Assembly (NCBI RefSeq): GCF_018069625.1
Contig: NZ_CP072941.1
Coordinates: 1,798,001 to 1,862,000 of the forward strand
Origin: Streptomyces yatensis
GTDB lineage: Bacteria; Actinomycetota; Actinomycetes; Streptomycetales; Streptomycetaceae
Reading direction: 5' to 3'
DNA length: 64,000 bases
The notes under the pieces were generated by a model, which saw only the letters and a program-made list of their open reading frames with translations, did not search any database and was not told the origin of the DNA. Shown piece by piece: positions 42,274 to 51,965 of this stretch. A program made the position numbers and the translations under genes. The stretch's first letter is position 1. Each line of letters opens with the position of its first letter.

Positions 42274-42948
42274 TACGCATGGCCCCCCAGGTCGTCTCCA
42301 CCCTCGGTGTCAGCATAGGAACGCGGACGTAGACGCGCAGCCGGACGGCGAATTCGCTACACGGCCGTCGAGGGCAGGTCCACGGTGCCGGGGCCTCACA
42401 CCCGATATGTGCCTTCCCGGCGAGGCTGCTTGTCGATCCTCGGTGGCCGCCCGGGAATCTCGGCCAGCACCTCGGCCACCGTCGCCCGCGCCCCGCCCAA
42501 CCGCGCCAACGCGCTCTCCGCCACAACCAGCACCGCCTGCACCCGCTCGCTCGCGCAGCCGCGCGACCTCCTCGCGGACCTAGACCTCCCGCGCCTCCAG
42601 CAGTTCCAGTACCGACAGCGCCAGCCACCTCGACCAGCGAGTACGAGCCGACGAACAACCCGCTCTCTCTTCCCCCGCAGCAGCGGCAGTTCATGCCCAC
42701 CCAGACCCAATCAAACGACCACGTTCGGAAAGCGGAAGCCTTCTCAGGAACCAGTAGTTCCGAGAGATCACGAAACCCATCGAAACCGTGTCCGATTTAC
42801 CCCTGACTATTGGTCTTGCGACCTCGTAAAAGAGCATTGAGCCGACCCGGTGCTGCGTGTGTCGTCGAGCACCTGGCACCCCCTCCTCTCGGATGATGTA
42901 ACCCCGGTCACATCACCTATGCAGACGGAGCAAGGGAGCCTGGCAGCG
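42274..42948. other. Gap between methyltransferase and DUF1259 genes
   Basis: 675 bases. The only protein-like text is a minus-strand piece at about 42396-42600 (VQAVLVVAESALARLGGARA, then TVAEVLAEIPG) resembling small coiled-coil proteins that accompany some Streptomyces insertion sequences; it is incomplete. The DUF1259 promoter must lie near 42850-42930. Confidence 0.4.
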
Positions 42949-43905
42949 ATGAATGTGAACACCTCACTGCGGCTGCTGGCCGCAGCCGGTGCCGTCCTGC
43001 TGGCCGGTGCCTGCGGGACGGGTGGCCAGGACGCCGGCGCGCCCGCCGCTGCCGGCGGCGGGCAGAAGCCGGTGTCCACCACCGCGCGGGACTGGAAAGG
43101 CGTCGCGGACGCGCTGGGCCGGGAAGGGAAGGTGATGGGCGGCACGGTCTACCGCGTCGCCCTCCCACGTGGCGACCTGAAGGTCACCTCCTACGGGGTA
43201 CAGGTCAAGGCCGGCCTGGCTCTCGGCTCGTACGCCGCCTTCGCCCGCTACCCGGGCGGCCAGAACCTGGCCATGGGCGACCTGGTGGTCACCGAGAAAG
43301 AGCTGCCGAAGGTCACCGACGCCCTGCAGAAGGCCGGTATCGATCAGACCGCGCTGCACAAGCACCTGCTCGCCCAGACCCCGCAGATCTGGTGGACCCA
43401 CTTCCACGCCACCGGCACGAACCAGGAAAAGATCGCCCGCGGCCTGAAGGCTGTCCTGGATGCCACCGGCACCCCGCCATCCGCCAAGCCCACCTCACCG
43501 GGTCCGGTCGGCCTGGACACCCGAGCGATCGACAAGGCCCTGGGCACCAAGGGCACAAGCGAGGGCGGGATCTACAAGTTCACCTTTGCCCACAATCAGA
43601 CCATCACCGCGCACGGCAGGGTGCTGCCGCCGGCCATGGGGGTCACCACCGCCATCAACTTCCAGCCCACCGGCGGCGGCAAGGCCGCCATCAACGGCGA
43701 CTTCGCCATGACCGCAGGCGAAGTCCAGAAAGTCATCAAAGCCCTGCGCGCGGGCGGGATCGACATCGTCGAGCTGCACAACCACGCCCTCGACGACGAC
43801 CCGCGCCTGTTCTACCTGCACTTCTGGGCCAACGACAACGCGGTCAAACTCGCCCGCGGCCTGGGCCACGCTGTCGACAACCAGGACGTCAAGCCCGCCG
43901 GCTGA
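42949..43905 (+). CDS. Tandem DUF1259 (LppY/LpqO-type) lipoprotein
   Basis: 318 residues from ATG 42949. Signal peptide with lipobox LLAGACG (Cys about 22). Two DUF1259 units are seen: residues about 45-165 (GTVYRVALPRGDLKVTSYGV, LGSYAAFARYPGG, MGDLVVTEKELPKV, IWWTHFHATG) and about 190-315 (GIYKFTFAHNQTITAHGRVL, AMGVTTAINFQPTGGG, AINGDFAMTAGEVQKVIKAL, FYLHFWANDNAVKLARGL). Function unknown; in actinomycetes it often accompanies chromate-resistance genes, as it does here. Confidence 0.88.
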   Translation: MNVNTSLRLLAAAGAVLLAGACGTGGQDAGAPAAAGGGQKPVSTTARDWKGVADALGREGKVMGGTVYRVALPRGDLKVTSYGVQVKAGLALGSYAAFARYPGGQNLAMGDLVVTEKELPKVTDALQKAGIDQTALHKHLLAQTPQIWWTHFHATGTNQEKIARGLKAVLDATGTPPSAKPTSPGPVGLDTRAIDKALGTKGTSEGGIYKFTFAHNQTITAHGRVLPPAMGVTTAINFQPTGGGKAAINGDFAMTAGEVQKVIKALRAGGIDIVELHNHALDDDPRLFYLHFWANDNAVKLARGLGHAVDNQDVKPAG

Positions 43906-44023
43906 CCCCTCCACGGGGCCGGACTCCACCCAGCAGGAGCTCGGCCCCCCGGCGGCCGACCCCTCGAGGAGACACCGGACATGGCACCGCCCCCGCCGCC
44001 CACTACCGCCGGAGCGTGCGGGG

Positions 44024-44755
44024 ATGACCGACGACCCTCGTCCGGCGCCCCGCACCCAGCAGCGGACCGGGACAGTGGGTACTGCTGTCCTACCGGCTGC
44101 CACGCAAGCCCTACACCCGGCGCATCACCATATGGCGCAAGCTCAAGCGGCTCGGCGTCGCCCAGATCGGCGACGGCCTCATCGTCCTGCCCGCCGACGC
44201 CCGCACCCGCGAACACATCGACCGGATCGCTGAGAAGATCACCGGCCTCGGAGGCACCGCCACCGTGTGGATCGCCCAGCCCGGCGCAGCAGAGCAGGAA
44301 GGCCATCTCACCCGGAGCATGGCCGACGCCCGCACCGCCGAATAACAGCACGTCCTGGCCCAGGCCGAAGCCGCCCGCATCCTCGGCGCCGAGGAGCGCC
44401 GGCGAACATCGCGCATACTCCGCGCCGAACTGCGCCGCCTCCACCGCCGCGACTACTACCCCCCAGCCACCCGCCGCGTGGCCGAAACCGGCGTCAACAC
44501 CCTGCACCCACCCCGCATCGGTACCGAGGAGGTCGCATGAAATGGGCCACCCGCACCGGCGTCCACAAGCCCGGCTGATCCACCGCTTCACCGGCCCGGC
44601 CCAGTCCTCCCGTCGGCGCAACCCGGCAGGCGCGGCACCGAACCCGGCAACCACCACGGCGACCGCAGCTTCGAGACCCTCCTGCGACGCCGCTCTGAAG
44701 CGCATCGCTGAGATCGTCCATACCAAGCCCTCGAATACGAAAGGCACAGCGCCAT
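44024..44755 (+). pseudogene. chrB: Chromate resistance protein ChrB, decayed
   Basis: The start MTDDPRPAPRTQQRTG from ATG 44024 leads, after an extra G at about 44070, into WVLLSYRLPRKPYTRRITIW and GVAQIGDGLIVLPADARTRE, the ChrB N-terminal domain. A TAA at 44343-44345 interrupts it; the frame goes on to 44540. The C-terminal domain (from ATG 44537: MKWATRTGVH) stops at 44576-44578, and later bits (HHGDRSFETLLRR, IAEIVH) are in different frames. So at least three lesions disable it. ChrB regulates or aids chromate export. Confidence 0.85.
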
Positions 44756-45122
44756 GATCGGTTGGGGACAGATCTTCTACGGAGCGGCCCTGTCGGCCGT
44801 GCTCAGCGGCGTGCTGCTCGCTATCGTCCTGCGCGGCCGCCGCCTGGCGGTGATCGTCACCGGCGCACTGGCCGCCGCAGCCGGGCCCATCGCCTGGAAC
44901 GCCATCCTGCGTGCCGCCCACGGAGATCAGTTCTTCACCGATGCGCCACTGGCAGCCTTCCCGGTCAGCTGGCAGGACACCGGCTCCGGCGTCTTCGCCC
45001 TCGCCACCGCCGTGCTCGCTCTCGGCCTGGGCCCCCTGCGCAACGAACCCGCCCGCCGCACCGTCACCTACGCCCTGCTCGCCGGACTAGCCGCTCTCGT
45101 CGTTGACGTCTACCTGTACTGA
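44754..45122 (+). CDS. Small integral membrane protein downstream of chrB relic
   Basis: 122 residues with four hydrophobic segments (about 5-25, 30-48, 75-92 and 100-120) and a short loop AAHGDQFFTDAPLA. No family is recognised. It could be an accessory of the former chromate operon. Start at ATG 44754 overlaps the end of the decayed chrB gene. Confidence 0.65.
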   Translation: MIGWGQIFYGAALSAVLSGVLLAIVLRGRRLAVIVTGALAAAAGPIAWNAILRAAHGDQFFTDAPLAAFPVSWQDTGSGVFALATAVLALGLGPLRNEPARRTVTYALLAGLAALVVDVYLY

Positions 45123-45186
45123 GCCACACCGGCGAGCTTCACAGGTACAAGATCAGGCTCGCTGATAGCCCCTGTTCCGTTGTCCT

Positions 45187-45380
45187 GTGGCTGTGAAGCG
45201 CCTCGGCCGCGGCGCCGCCGAGTTGCTGACCATCGCCGAAGACCTACGGCACCGCGACGTCCAGCTCGAACTCCTCATCGGCCTCTCCAAGGCGTCTGGC
45301 GACCCGCCCGGGCACGGCACCACCCTGTTCGCGTTCCTCGTCGGTATGGCGGAGTCCGAGCGCGAGTACCAACACACCCT
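45187..45380 (+). pseudogene. Serine recombinase (resolvase) fragment
   Basis: The frame from GTG 45187 reads LGRGAAELLTIAEDLRHRDV, then QLELLIGLSKAS and TLFAFLVGMAESEREY, corresponding to the centre of Tn3-type resolvases. The catalytic serine region and the DNA-binding C-terminus are absent. The frame runs on into the next gene's upstream region without meaning. Confidence 0.8.
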
Positions 45381-45500
45381 CTCCGAGGACGACGTCGCCG
45401 ACCCACGGCTCGAGCGTTACAAACAGCAGATTTTCCCTGGGGATAGAGGTGGTCCGGGACGTGACCGAGCGGCGTCGATGACCGGAAACCCATCTCCACA

Positions 45501-45530
45501 TGTGCGCAGATGCGCATCTATACCTATAGT
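45501..45530. promoter_or_regulatory. Candidate ArsR-type operator and -10 box before the MFS gene
   Basis: TGTGCGCAGATGCGCATC (45501-45518) contains two TGCGCA units and the perfect 10-bp palindrome gatgcgcatc (45509-45518); a -10-like TATAGT follows (45525-45530). A similar word precedes the CDF gene at 52668. It would fit a metal sensor binding site. Confidence 0.5.
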
Positions 45531-45567
45531 GATCGGTCGCCCGCCCCTCCGGCCAAGGGACCGCCGC

Positions 45568-46932
45568 ATGCTCTCTGTCCTGCGCAACCGCACCTATCGC
45601 CACCTCTTCACGGCTCAGGTGATCGCTCTGGTCGGCACCGGTCTGGCCACCGTCGCACTGGGTCTGCTGGCCTACGACATCGCGGGCGCGGACGCCGGTT
45701 CGGTACTTGGCACCGCGCTGGGGATCAAGATGGTGGCGTATGTACTGATCGCACCGGTCGTCGGCGCCATCGCAGACCGGCTGCCGCCGCGGGCGCTGCT
45801 GGTCGGCGCTGACTTGATCCGGGCCGCGGTGGCGCTGACGCTGCCGTTCGTCGACCAGGTCTGGCAGGTGTACGTCCTGGTCTTCGCGCTCCAGTCCGCC
45901 TCGGCCGCCTTCACCCCGACTTTCCAGTCGCTCATCCCGGCCGTCCTGCCCGCCGAGCGCGACTACACCCACGCACTGTCCCTCTCGCGGCTCGCCTATG
46001 ACCTGGAAAGCCTGTTCAGCCCGGCCCTCGCGGCCGCGCTGCTCACCCTGATCAGCTACAACTGGCTGTTCACCGGCACCATGCTCGGATTCCTGGCCTC
46101 GGCCGCGCTCGTGGTCTCCGCCGTCCTGCCCAAACCGCTCGCGGCACCCCGCACCGGCACCGTCTACGCCAAGGCCACCGCGGGCACCCGGCTCTTCTTC
46201 GCCACTCCGCGGCTACGTGCCCTGCTCGCCCTCAACCTCGCGGTCGCCGCCGCCAGCGCGACCGTCACCGTCAACACGGTGGTGTATGTCCGCGAGCACC
46301 TCGGCCGTTCCATCGCCGACGTACCGCTCGCCCTCGGCGCGTACGGCGCGGGCTCGATGGTCGTCGCCCTGCTGCTGCCCCGTGTTCTCGACAAGGTCTC
46401 GGACCGGGCCGTGATGCTGCGCGGGGCCCTTTTGCTCACCGTGGTGTATGCGGGACTTGGCGCCTTGACGGCGGCGCACACGGGAGGGTGGCGGTGGCCG
46501 GCGCTGCTCGCCGCGTGGGCCGCGTTCGGCGGCGCGTGTTCCATGGTGCTCACGCCCACCGGCCGCCTGGTCCGGCGCTCGGCGCCGCCCGAGGAGCGCA
46601 CGTCGGCCTTCGCCGCGCAGTTCTCGCTCTCCCATTCCTGCTGGCTGCTGACCTATCCGCTGGCCGGATGGCTCGGCGCGGCGGCCGGACTCCAGTCGGC
46701 GGTGATCGCACTGGGTGCACTCGCCTTCGCGGCGGCGCTGCTGGCGGTGAAGCTGTGGCCGTCGCACGACCCGGACCACCTCACCCATCTGCACACCACC
46801 CTCGACGCCGAGCACCCGCACCTGGCCGACGCGGCGCGCGTCCCGGGAGGCTGGCGTCACAGCCACAGCTACGTCGTCGACGACCTCCACTCCACCTGGC
46901 CCGCCCTTCCGGAACGGGCTCCGGCCCGCTGA
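45568..46932 (+). CDS. MFS transporter with His-rich C-terminus
   Basis: 454 residues from ATG 45568. Twelve hydrophobic segments are spread over residues 10-405; MFS loop motif GAIADRLPPRALL lies between TM2 and TM3. After TM12 the tail is full of histidine (HDPDHLTHLHTT, EHPHLAD, WRHSHSY), unusual for MFS and suggestive of metal binding. Related to enterobactin-exporter-like (EntS) MFS proteins. Preceded by a possible ArsR operator, so a metal export role is suggested but unproven. Confidence 0.85.
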   Translation: MLSVLRNRTYRHLFTAQVIALVGTGLATVALGLLAYDIAGADAGSVLGTALGIKMVAYVLIAPVVGAIADRLPPRALLVGADLIRAAVALTLPFVDQVWQVYVLVFALQSASAAFTPTFQSLIPAVLPAERDYTHALSLSRLAYDLESLFSPALAAALLTLISYNWLFTGTMLGFLASAALVVSAVLPKPLAAPRTGTVYAKATAGTRLFFATPRLRALLALNLAVAAASATVTVNTVVYVREHLGRSIADVPLALGAYGAGSMVVALLLPRVLDKVSDRAVMLRGALLLTVVYAGLGALTAAHTGGWRWPALLAAWAAFGGACSMVLTPTGRLVRRSAPPEERTSAFAAQFSLSHSCWLLTYPLAGWLGAAAGLQSAVIALGALAFAAALLAVKLWPSHDPDHLTHLHTTLDAEHPHLADAARVPGGWRHSHSYVVDDLHSTWPALPERAPAR

Positions 46933-46955
46933 GGCCCTCCTGCGAGCAACCGGCC

Positions 46956-47000
46956 GGGCCGGGCGGTGGGTCCGGATCGTGTGAGCCCGCCGCCCGGCCC
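46956..47000. terminator. Bidirectional terminator between convergent MFS genes
   Basis: Arms 46956-46970 (gggccgggcggtggg) and 46986-47000 (cccgccgcccggccc), 15 bp with one mismatch and a 15-nt loop, in the 75-bp convergent gap. Confidence 0.8.
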
Positions 47001-47007
47001 GGCGCCG

Positions 47008-48267
47008 TCACCCCGGTACCGGCACCGGGGCCGGGCCCGGGGTGAGGCGACCGGTGCGGTGCAGGCCCGCCACCGCGGCCGCGCACCCCAGGCCGGTGGC
47101 CGCCATCGCCGCCCACGGCAGCCATGGCACACCGGTGTCGAAGAGCGCGCCGACGGCGAGGTTCCCCAGCGAGATGGCGATACCGGAAGCCGTGTTGTAG
47201 GCGCCGTAGTACGTGGCGACCAGCCGGTCGCCCGCGAGCCGGACGATGGTGTCCATCTCGAACGGGTAGAGCAGCGCACCGCCCAAGGCCAGCAGCGCCG
47301 CGCATACGGTGAGGCTGACGACCCCCGCCACCAGTCCGGTCCTGCCGCCGTGCGGTACGAACAGCATCGGTACGAAGGCGACTCCCATCAGGGCCAGTCC
47401 GCAGGCGATGGCCCGTGGCCCGGGAAGGTTCCGCTTGGCCCAGGCGGTGAGCTTCAGCTGTCCCGCGAGCGCCGCGAGGGCCGAGACGGCGAAAACCGCT
47501 CCGGTGACCTGGCCCGTATGGGTGCCGAACAGTTCCCGGGCTCTGAGCGGGAGGGCGAGATAGACCTGGAAGGCCAGCACATACGAGCCGGTCATCGCGG
47601 CGGCGAACAGCAGGAAGGGCCGGTTGGCCGCGATGGTGCGCCAGTCGGCCGACACCGCCCGCCAGGCCGGTTCGGTACCGCGACCGGCCGGTGGACGGGC
47701 GGGCAGGGCACGGGCCTGGAGCAGGGCGAGGAGGCCGAAGATGGCCGCGGACACCGCGCACACCGCGCGGAAGTCCCAGCTGAGCAGGGCCAGTCCGGCC
47801 AAGGGGCCGACCAGGATGCCCGCCTGGTAGAAGACGTTGAAGGTGGCGAACGCCTCGACCCGCCGCTCTTCCCCCGCCTCGGCGGCCAGATAGGCGCGCA
47901 CCGCCGGGTTGAAGAGGGCTCCGGCCAGGCCGGTGGCGGCGGAGGCCACGATCAGCGCGGGCAGTGTGTCGACCAGTCCGAGCAGGGCGAAGGCCACCGT
48001 ACGGAGGGCGCATCCGGCCAGGATCATCGGTTTGCAGCCGTAGCGGTCGGCCAGGGTGCCGCCGATGAGGAACATGCCCTGCTGGGAGAGGTTACGGACG
48101 CCCAGGACGAGGCCGACAGCCCAGGCGGCCAGCCCCAGACCGTGGGCGAGATGGTCGGCCAGGTAGGGCATCAGCATGTAGAAGCCGAGGTTGATGGCGA
48201 ACTGGTTGGCCATCAACAGCCGCGCGCCGCGGTCGAAGGAGGCCACCTGGGTCCGCAGCCCCTTCAT
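47008..48267 (-). CDS. MFS transporter paired with PLP enzyme
   Basis: 419 residues, twelve hydrophobic segments; MdtH-like start ([20 protein letters not shown]) and motif [17 protein letters not shown]. It overlaps the PLP-enzyme gene by 4 bp, so the two are made together; a likely role is export of the amino-acid-like product of that enzyme. Confidence 0.87.
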   Translation of the reverse strand: MKGLRTQVASFDRGARLLMANQFAINLGFYMLMPYLADHLAHGLGLAAWAVGLVLGVRNLSQQGMFLIGGTLADRYGCKPMILAGCALRTVAFALLGLVDTLPALIVASAATGLAGALFNPAVRAYLAAEAGEERRVEAFATFNVFYQAGILVGPLAGLALLSWDFRAVCAVSAAIFGLLALLQARALPARPPAGRGTEPAWRAVSADWRTIAANRPFLLFAAAMTGSYVLAFQVYLALPLRARELFGTHTGQVTGAVFAVSALAALAGQLKLTAWAKRNLPGPRAIACGLALMGVAFVPMLFVPHGGRTGLVAGVVSLTVCAALLALGGALLYPFEMDTIVRLAGDRLVATYYGAYNTASGIAISLGNLAVGALFDTGVPWLPWAAMAATGLGCAAAVAGLHRTGRLTPGPAPVPVPG

Positions 48268-49403
48268 CGCGCACCTGCCCCGGCTCGGTCGTCGAGGGGT
48301 TCGCGGTCCCGGCCGAGCGGGTCGCGGACCCGGGTGCAGCGGGTCCAGCGGGTGACCACACGCTCATCCGGCTCGGTGATCTCGTCCGGTTCGGTGGGCG
48401 GCGCCTGGTCCAGCAGGTCGTGCTCGCGGCACCAGGCGTCGTTGTACACGGTCTCCAGATAGCGGTGCGGCCCGTCGGGGAAGATGGCCGCGATCCGGGC
48501 ACCGGCGGGCACCATGCGCGCCACCCAGCCCGCGACCAGTGCCACCGCGCCCACGCTCCAGCCTCCGGAGACGCGGTGGCGGCGGGCCAGCCGGCGGCAG
48601 GCCCACACCGCTTCGGCCGGCCCCACCCAGTGGACCTCGGCGAATGCCGAGTAGTCGACGTTGGTGGGGTAGATGCTGGAGCCGAGCCCCCGCATCAGCC
48701 GGGTCCCCGCGGGCTGGCCGAAGATGGTCGACCCGACCGCGTCCACCCCGATCACCGTCAGGCCGGGGAAGGACTCGCGCAGCACGGCGGCGGTACCGGC
48801 GGAGTGCCCGCCGGTACCCACGGAGGCGACCAGGACGTCGATGCGGCCCAGTTGGGCGATCAGCTCGGTGGCCAGCGGGCGGTAGGCGGCGACGTTGTCG
48901 GGGTTGTGGTACTGGTCCGGGCAGTAGGCGCCCGGGGCCCGGTCCAGCAGTTCCCCGACCTTCTCGCGGCGGGCCTGCTGCCAGCCGCCTTCGGGGTGCG
49001 GGACGGCCACCTGTTCGACACGGGCGCCGAGGGAGGTGAGCAGCCGCACCACGGCAGGTTCCATACCGGGATCCGAGACGACAGTGACCGGGTGACCGTA
49101 GGTCAGCCCGGCCAGCGCCAGACCGAGGCCGAGGGTGCCGCTGGAGGATTCGACAACAGGGGCGCCGGGTGCGAGCTCACCACGGCGCCGGGCCTCGCGC
49201 ACCATGTGCAGTCCAGGCCGATCCTTGATGCCGCCGGGGTTGGCGTCCTCCAGCTTGGCGAAGAAACCGCGCCCGGGCGGGGCGAACGGCTCGTCGACCC
49301 ACAGCACCGGGGTGTTGCCCACGAGCTGGGCCGGGCGTCTGGCGATCGCGGGGGCGGTGGTGTGTACCCCGGGGAAGAAGAGTTCGAGCAGGGGGAGATC
49401 CAT
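48264..49403 (-). CDS. PLP-dependent cysteine-synthase-family enzyme
   Basis: 379 residues from ATG 49403. Fold-type II features: [17 protein letters not shown] lysine in [14 protein letters not shown], substrate loop [15 protein letters not shown], phosphate loop [16 protein letters not shown], and [14 protein letters not shown] near the C-terminus. About 60 residues longer at the C-terminus than CysK, with a charged end ([12 protein letters not shown]). It probably makes or converts a non-protein amino acid by beta-replacement; the neighbouring MFS gene would export it. Exact reaction unknown. Confidence 0.87.
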   Translation of the reverse strand: MDLPLLELFFPGVHTTAPAIARRPAQLVGNTPVLWVDEPFAPPGRGFFAKLEDANPGGIKDRPGLHMVREARRRGELAPGAPVVESSSGTLGLGLALAGLTYGHPVTVVSDPGMEPAVVRLLTSLGARVEQVAVPHPEGGWQQARREKVGELLDRAPGAYCPDQYHNPDNVAAYRPLATELIAQLGRIDVLVASVGTGGHSAGTAAVLRESFPGLTVIGVDAVGSTIFGQPAGTRLMRGLGSSIYPTNVDYSAFAEVHWVGPAEAVWACRRLARRHRVSGGWSVGAVALVAGWVARMVPAGARIAAIFPDGPHRYLETVYNDAWCREHDLLDQAPPTEPDEITEPDERVVTRWTRCTRVRDPLGRDREPLDDRAGAGAR

Positions 49404-49543
49404 AGTCGTACAGCTCCTACGCGCCCCGCATCGGGGCGAGGCACGGCGCAGTCGGGTCGGGGGCATGCGAGCACGCCTCACCACGGACCGCCGCCCGTGG
49501 AACACAGCGAAGGCGCGGCCCGGTCAGGACGTGCGGGCAGCGC

Positions 49544-49969
49544 CTACACCCGCCAGACGCAGTGGAGCACGAGAGTGAACCGCCCGCGCGGGGCGGCGGC
49601 CCCCTGGGAGAGACCGGCCATGTACGCGACGGGACTCTCAGGCAGGGAGGGGAACAGCACCAGCCCGTCATCGGCGGGGTCGGCGCCCAGGTCGTCAGGG
49701 GAGCGAGCGGGGCCCCGCGGCCGGTCGGCGGCGTGATCGATGTGTCCGTGCGCCTCGTGCTCGTGTTCCTGCTCATGCCCGTGGGCGGGCGCGGCGGGCG
49801 CCGTGGCATGAGAAGACTCGACGGCGTCGAGACCGACATGCGACCCCTCGAAGGCGGCACCGTGCACCGCGCCCGCGAGATGGACAGCGATCAGCACCAC
49901 AAGGCCCATCAGCAGGGCAGCACGGCCGGGACACCCGGTGAACGCGGGACGGCCCCGCAATCCGATCAC
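49544..49969 (-). CDS. Small His-rich membrane-anchored protein
   Basis: 141 residues. One N-terminal transmembrane segment (LLMGLVVLIAVHLAG) then an extracytoplasmic part with His/Glu clusters (AHGHEQEHEHEAHGH) and an ending with RFTLVLHCVWRV. The pattern looks like a metal (zinc, copper) scavenging protein. No known family is recognised. The upstream region (49970-50093) is shared with the divergent lipoprotein gene. Confidence 0.6.
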   Translation of the reverse strand: MIGLRGRPAFTGCPGRAALLMGLVVLIAVHLAGAVHGAAFEGSHVGLDAVESSHATAPAAPAHGHEQEHEHEAHGHIDHAADRPRGPARSPDDLGADPADDGLVLFPSLPESPVAYMAGLSQGAAAPRGRFTLVLHCVWRV

Positions 49970-50093
49970 GTACTCACGGTATCCATTTATGCGCGCTACG
50001 TAACATCAGCGGTCCGCTTGAGTCTCACCGTCACGGCGTGGACAGGGCTCGCACCGGGTACCCGCCGCATACGACCCAACGCGAGGAGAGGCG

Positions 50094-50657
50094 GTGGTCA
50101 TCATCCGTACGCGACCGGCTCCGGCCTACGCAGCGGCAGCCGCGGTGTTCGCACTGACCGTGTCCTGCGCGGACGATGCGAGACCGTCTCCTTCTCCCAC
50201 CTCCCGCCCGGCGTCCACGCACCCGTCGCCGACAACCCCGCAGCGGACATCCGCGACCGCGAGCACCCCCTCACCCACATCGACGGCGAGCGCCCCCGCG
50301 GATCCGGCCGATGCGAAAGCACAGATCCGCAGGTCCTGGTCCCGCTTCTTCAGCCCTCGGTCGTCGCCCGAGGACCGGGCAAAGGTGATGGAGGATGGAT
50401 ATCAGTACGAGCTGATGATCGAGGCATTGGCCAAGGATCCGCGGGCCCGCCTTCTGCGGGCGCGCGTCGACTCCGTGACGTTCACCTCCGATCAACACGC
50501 CACGATCCACTACACCCTCTTCTCCGAGGGGCGGAAGATCGGGCCGGCCGGCCCGGGGGCATCGGTGCGTCAGGACGGCGTCTGGAAGATCTCGTTCATG
50601 ACGGTGTGCTCCCTGACGAAGTACGGCAAGGACGTCCCCCGGGCGGCCACCTGCTGA
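50094..50657 (+). CDS. Secreted lipoprotein of unknown function
   Basis: 187 residues from GTG 50094 (GAGAGG 8 bases upstream). Signal peptide with lipobox FALTVSCAD (Cys about 25), a 50-residue Ser/Thr/Pro stretch and a C-terminal domain (AQIRRSWSRFF ... VDSVTFTSDQHATIHYTLFS ... QDGVWKISFMTVCSL) like the low-molecular-weight antigen / SnoaL-like fold of actinobacterial secreted proteins. Two Cys near the end may pair. Confidence 0.75.
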   Translation: MVIIRTRPAPAYAAAAAVFALTVSCADDARPSPSPTSRPASTHPSPTTPQRTSATASTPSPTSTASAPADPADAKAQIRRSWSRFFSPRSSPEDRAKVMEDGYQYELMIEALAKDPRARLLRARVDSVTFTSDQHATIHYTLFSEGRKIGPAGPGASVRQDGVWKISFMTVCSLTKYGKDVPRAATC

Positions 50658-50666
50658 TTCAGCGGC

Positions 50667-51857
50667 TCAGCGCGCGACGTACGCCGACACCGCGGCGGCG
50701 AGGCGCGGCGAGGCGAACCGCGTACCGCACACGAAGCGCAGTACCGGCCCGAAGGTCGCCGCCGCCGGCAGCCCGGTGAAGTACAGGCCGGGCACCGACG
50801 AGCAGAAGTCCTTGCCCAGGCTCGGGAAGCCCCCGGTTCGGTCCAGGCCGGCGCGCAGTTCGGGCGAGAGGAAGTCCAGCGCTTCCAGCCGCGGCCGGTA
50901 GCCGGTCGCCGCCAGCACATGGTCGGCCTCGACGACCCGCTCATGACCGCTCGCATCCACGGTGAACAGCTTCACCCCGGCCGCGTCGGCCTCGGTGCGG
51001 ACAATTCGCCGGCCGGCCAGTATGGGCACCAACGCCCGCACCCGGCTCCTGAGCCACCAGGCCCCACACGGTCCCAGCACCTCACGCACCAGCCGCAGCC
51101 GCAGCCCCTCGGGCAGGTGCCGGAAGGCGGACGCATGGCTGACCGCCCCGTACAGCCCCCACGAGCGGCCCAGCGGGGTGTCCGGCCGCCAGTGCGGCGG
51201 ACCGCTCGGTGCTTCACCGAAGACCACCTTCCGTCCGCGCACCAGCAATCGCGGGCGCGCCCCGGCCTCACGCAGCAGTGCCGCGCTCTCCAGGGCCGAC
51301 TGTCCGGCGCCGACCACGACGACCTTCCGCCCGGCGAAGCCGGACACGTCGCCGTGCTGGCCGCTGTGCGAAATCCGCCCGTGGGGTGACGGGCCCTCGG
51401 ACGCCGCCTCGGCCAGCGCACGTGGGACATGCGCGAACCCGGTCACGCCACTGGCGACCACGACTGCGGCGGCCCTGGTCTCCTCCCCTGAGGAGAGCTT
51501 GAGCCGGAATCCGCCCTGCTGCCGGTCCACCGCCAGTACCCGCACATACTCAACCTGGGGCACCAACTGCTCGGCGAACCACAGCCCGTAGCGGACGAAC
51601 AACTCGATGGGCACCTGGTCGTGCTCGCCCAGCGGCGTCTCGCCGAAGCGGGTGCAGTGGTCGGCGAGGGTGAAACCGGATACGGGTGCCGCCAGAGACG
51701 AGGCACTCGGCGGCGACTTGAGCAGCATCCCCGCGGGCATGTTCTCGGACCAGCTCGCCATCGGCGTTCCGAAGACCCTGACCCGCAGGCCGCGTGCGGT
51801 GAGATGCGCGGTAGTGGACAGGCCATACGGGCCCGCGCCGATCACGACGACGGTCAT
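50667..51857 (-). CDS. FAD-dependent monooxygenase / oxidoreductase
   Basis: 396 residues from ATG 51857 (GGGGGA 9 bases upstream; ATG 51863 also possible). Two Rossmann motifs: VVVIGAGPYGLSTTAHL at the start for FAD, and VVVVGAGQSALESAALL about residue 175 for NADPH. The C-terminal ATGYRP motif (DHVLAATGYRPRL) is typical of flavin-containing monooxygenases and lysine/ornithine N-hydroxylase-like enzymes. Substrate unknown; convergent with the lipoprotein gene. Confidence 0.87.
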   Translation of the reverse strand: MTVVVIGAGPYGLSTTAHLTARGLRVRVFGTPMASWSENMPAGMLLKSPPSASSLAAPVSGFTLADHCTRFGETPLGEHDQVPIELFVRYGLWFAEQLVPQVEYVRVLAVDRQQGGFRLKLSSGEETRAAAVVVASGVTGFAHVPRALAEAASEGPSPHGRISHSGQHGDVSGFAGRKVVVVGAGQSALESAALLREAGARPRLLVRGRKVVFGEAPSGPPHWRPDTPLGRSWGLYGAVSHASAFRHLPEGLRLRLVREVLGPCGAWWLRSRVRALVPILAGRRIVRTEADAAGVKLFTVDASGHERVVEADHVLAATGYRPRLEALDFLSPELRAGLDRTGGFPSLGKDFCSSVPGLYFTGLPAAATFGPVLRFVCGTRFASPRLAAAVSAYVAR

Positions 51858-51965
51858 GGACATGAATCCCCCTGAGCGGCCCCGTTGCGACGGCGACCGC
51901 TGTCGAAGATGAGCCTTGCGACGTGCGGCAACCACTCGCCGCCCCAGGCGGCCGCGTACGGCCCT

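Noticed and set aside
46966..48462. 498-codon plus-strand frame opposite the MFS gene
   Set aside because: Antisense shadow of two well-supported minus-strand genes; Gly/Arg/Gln-rich.
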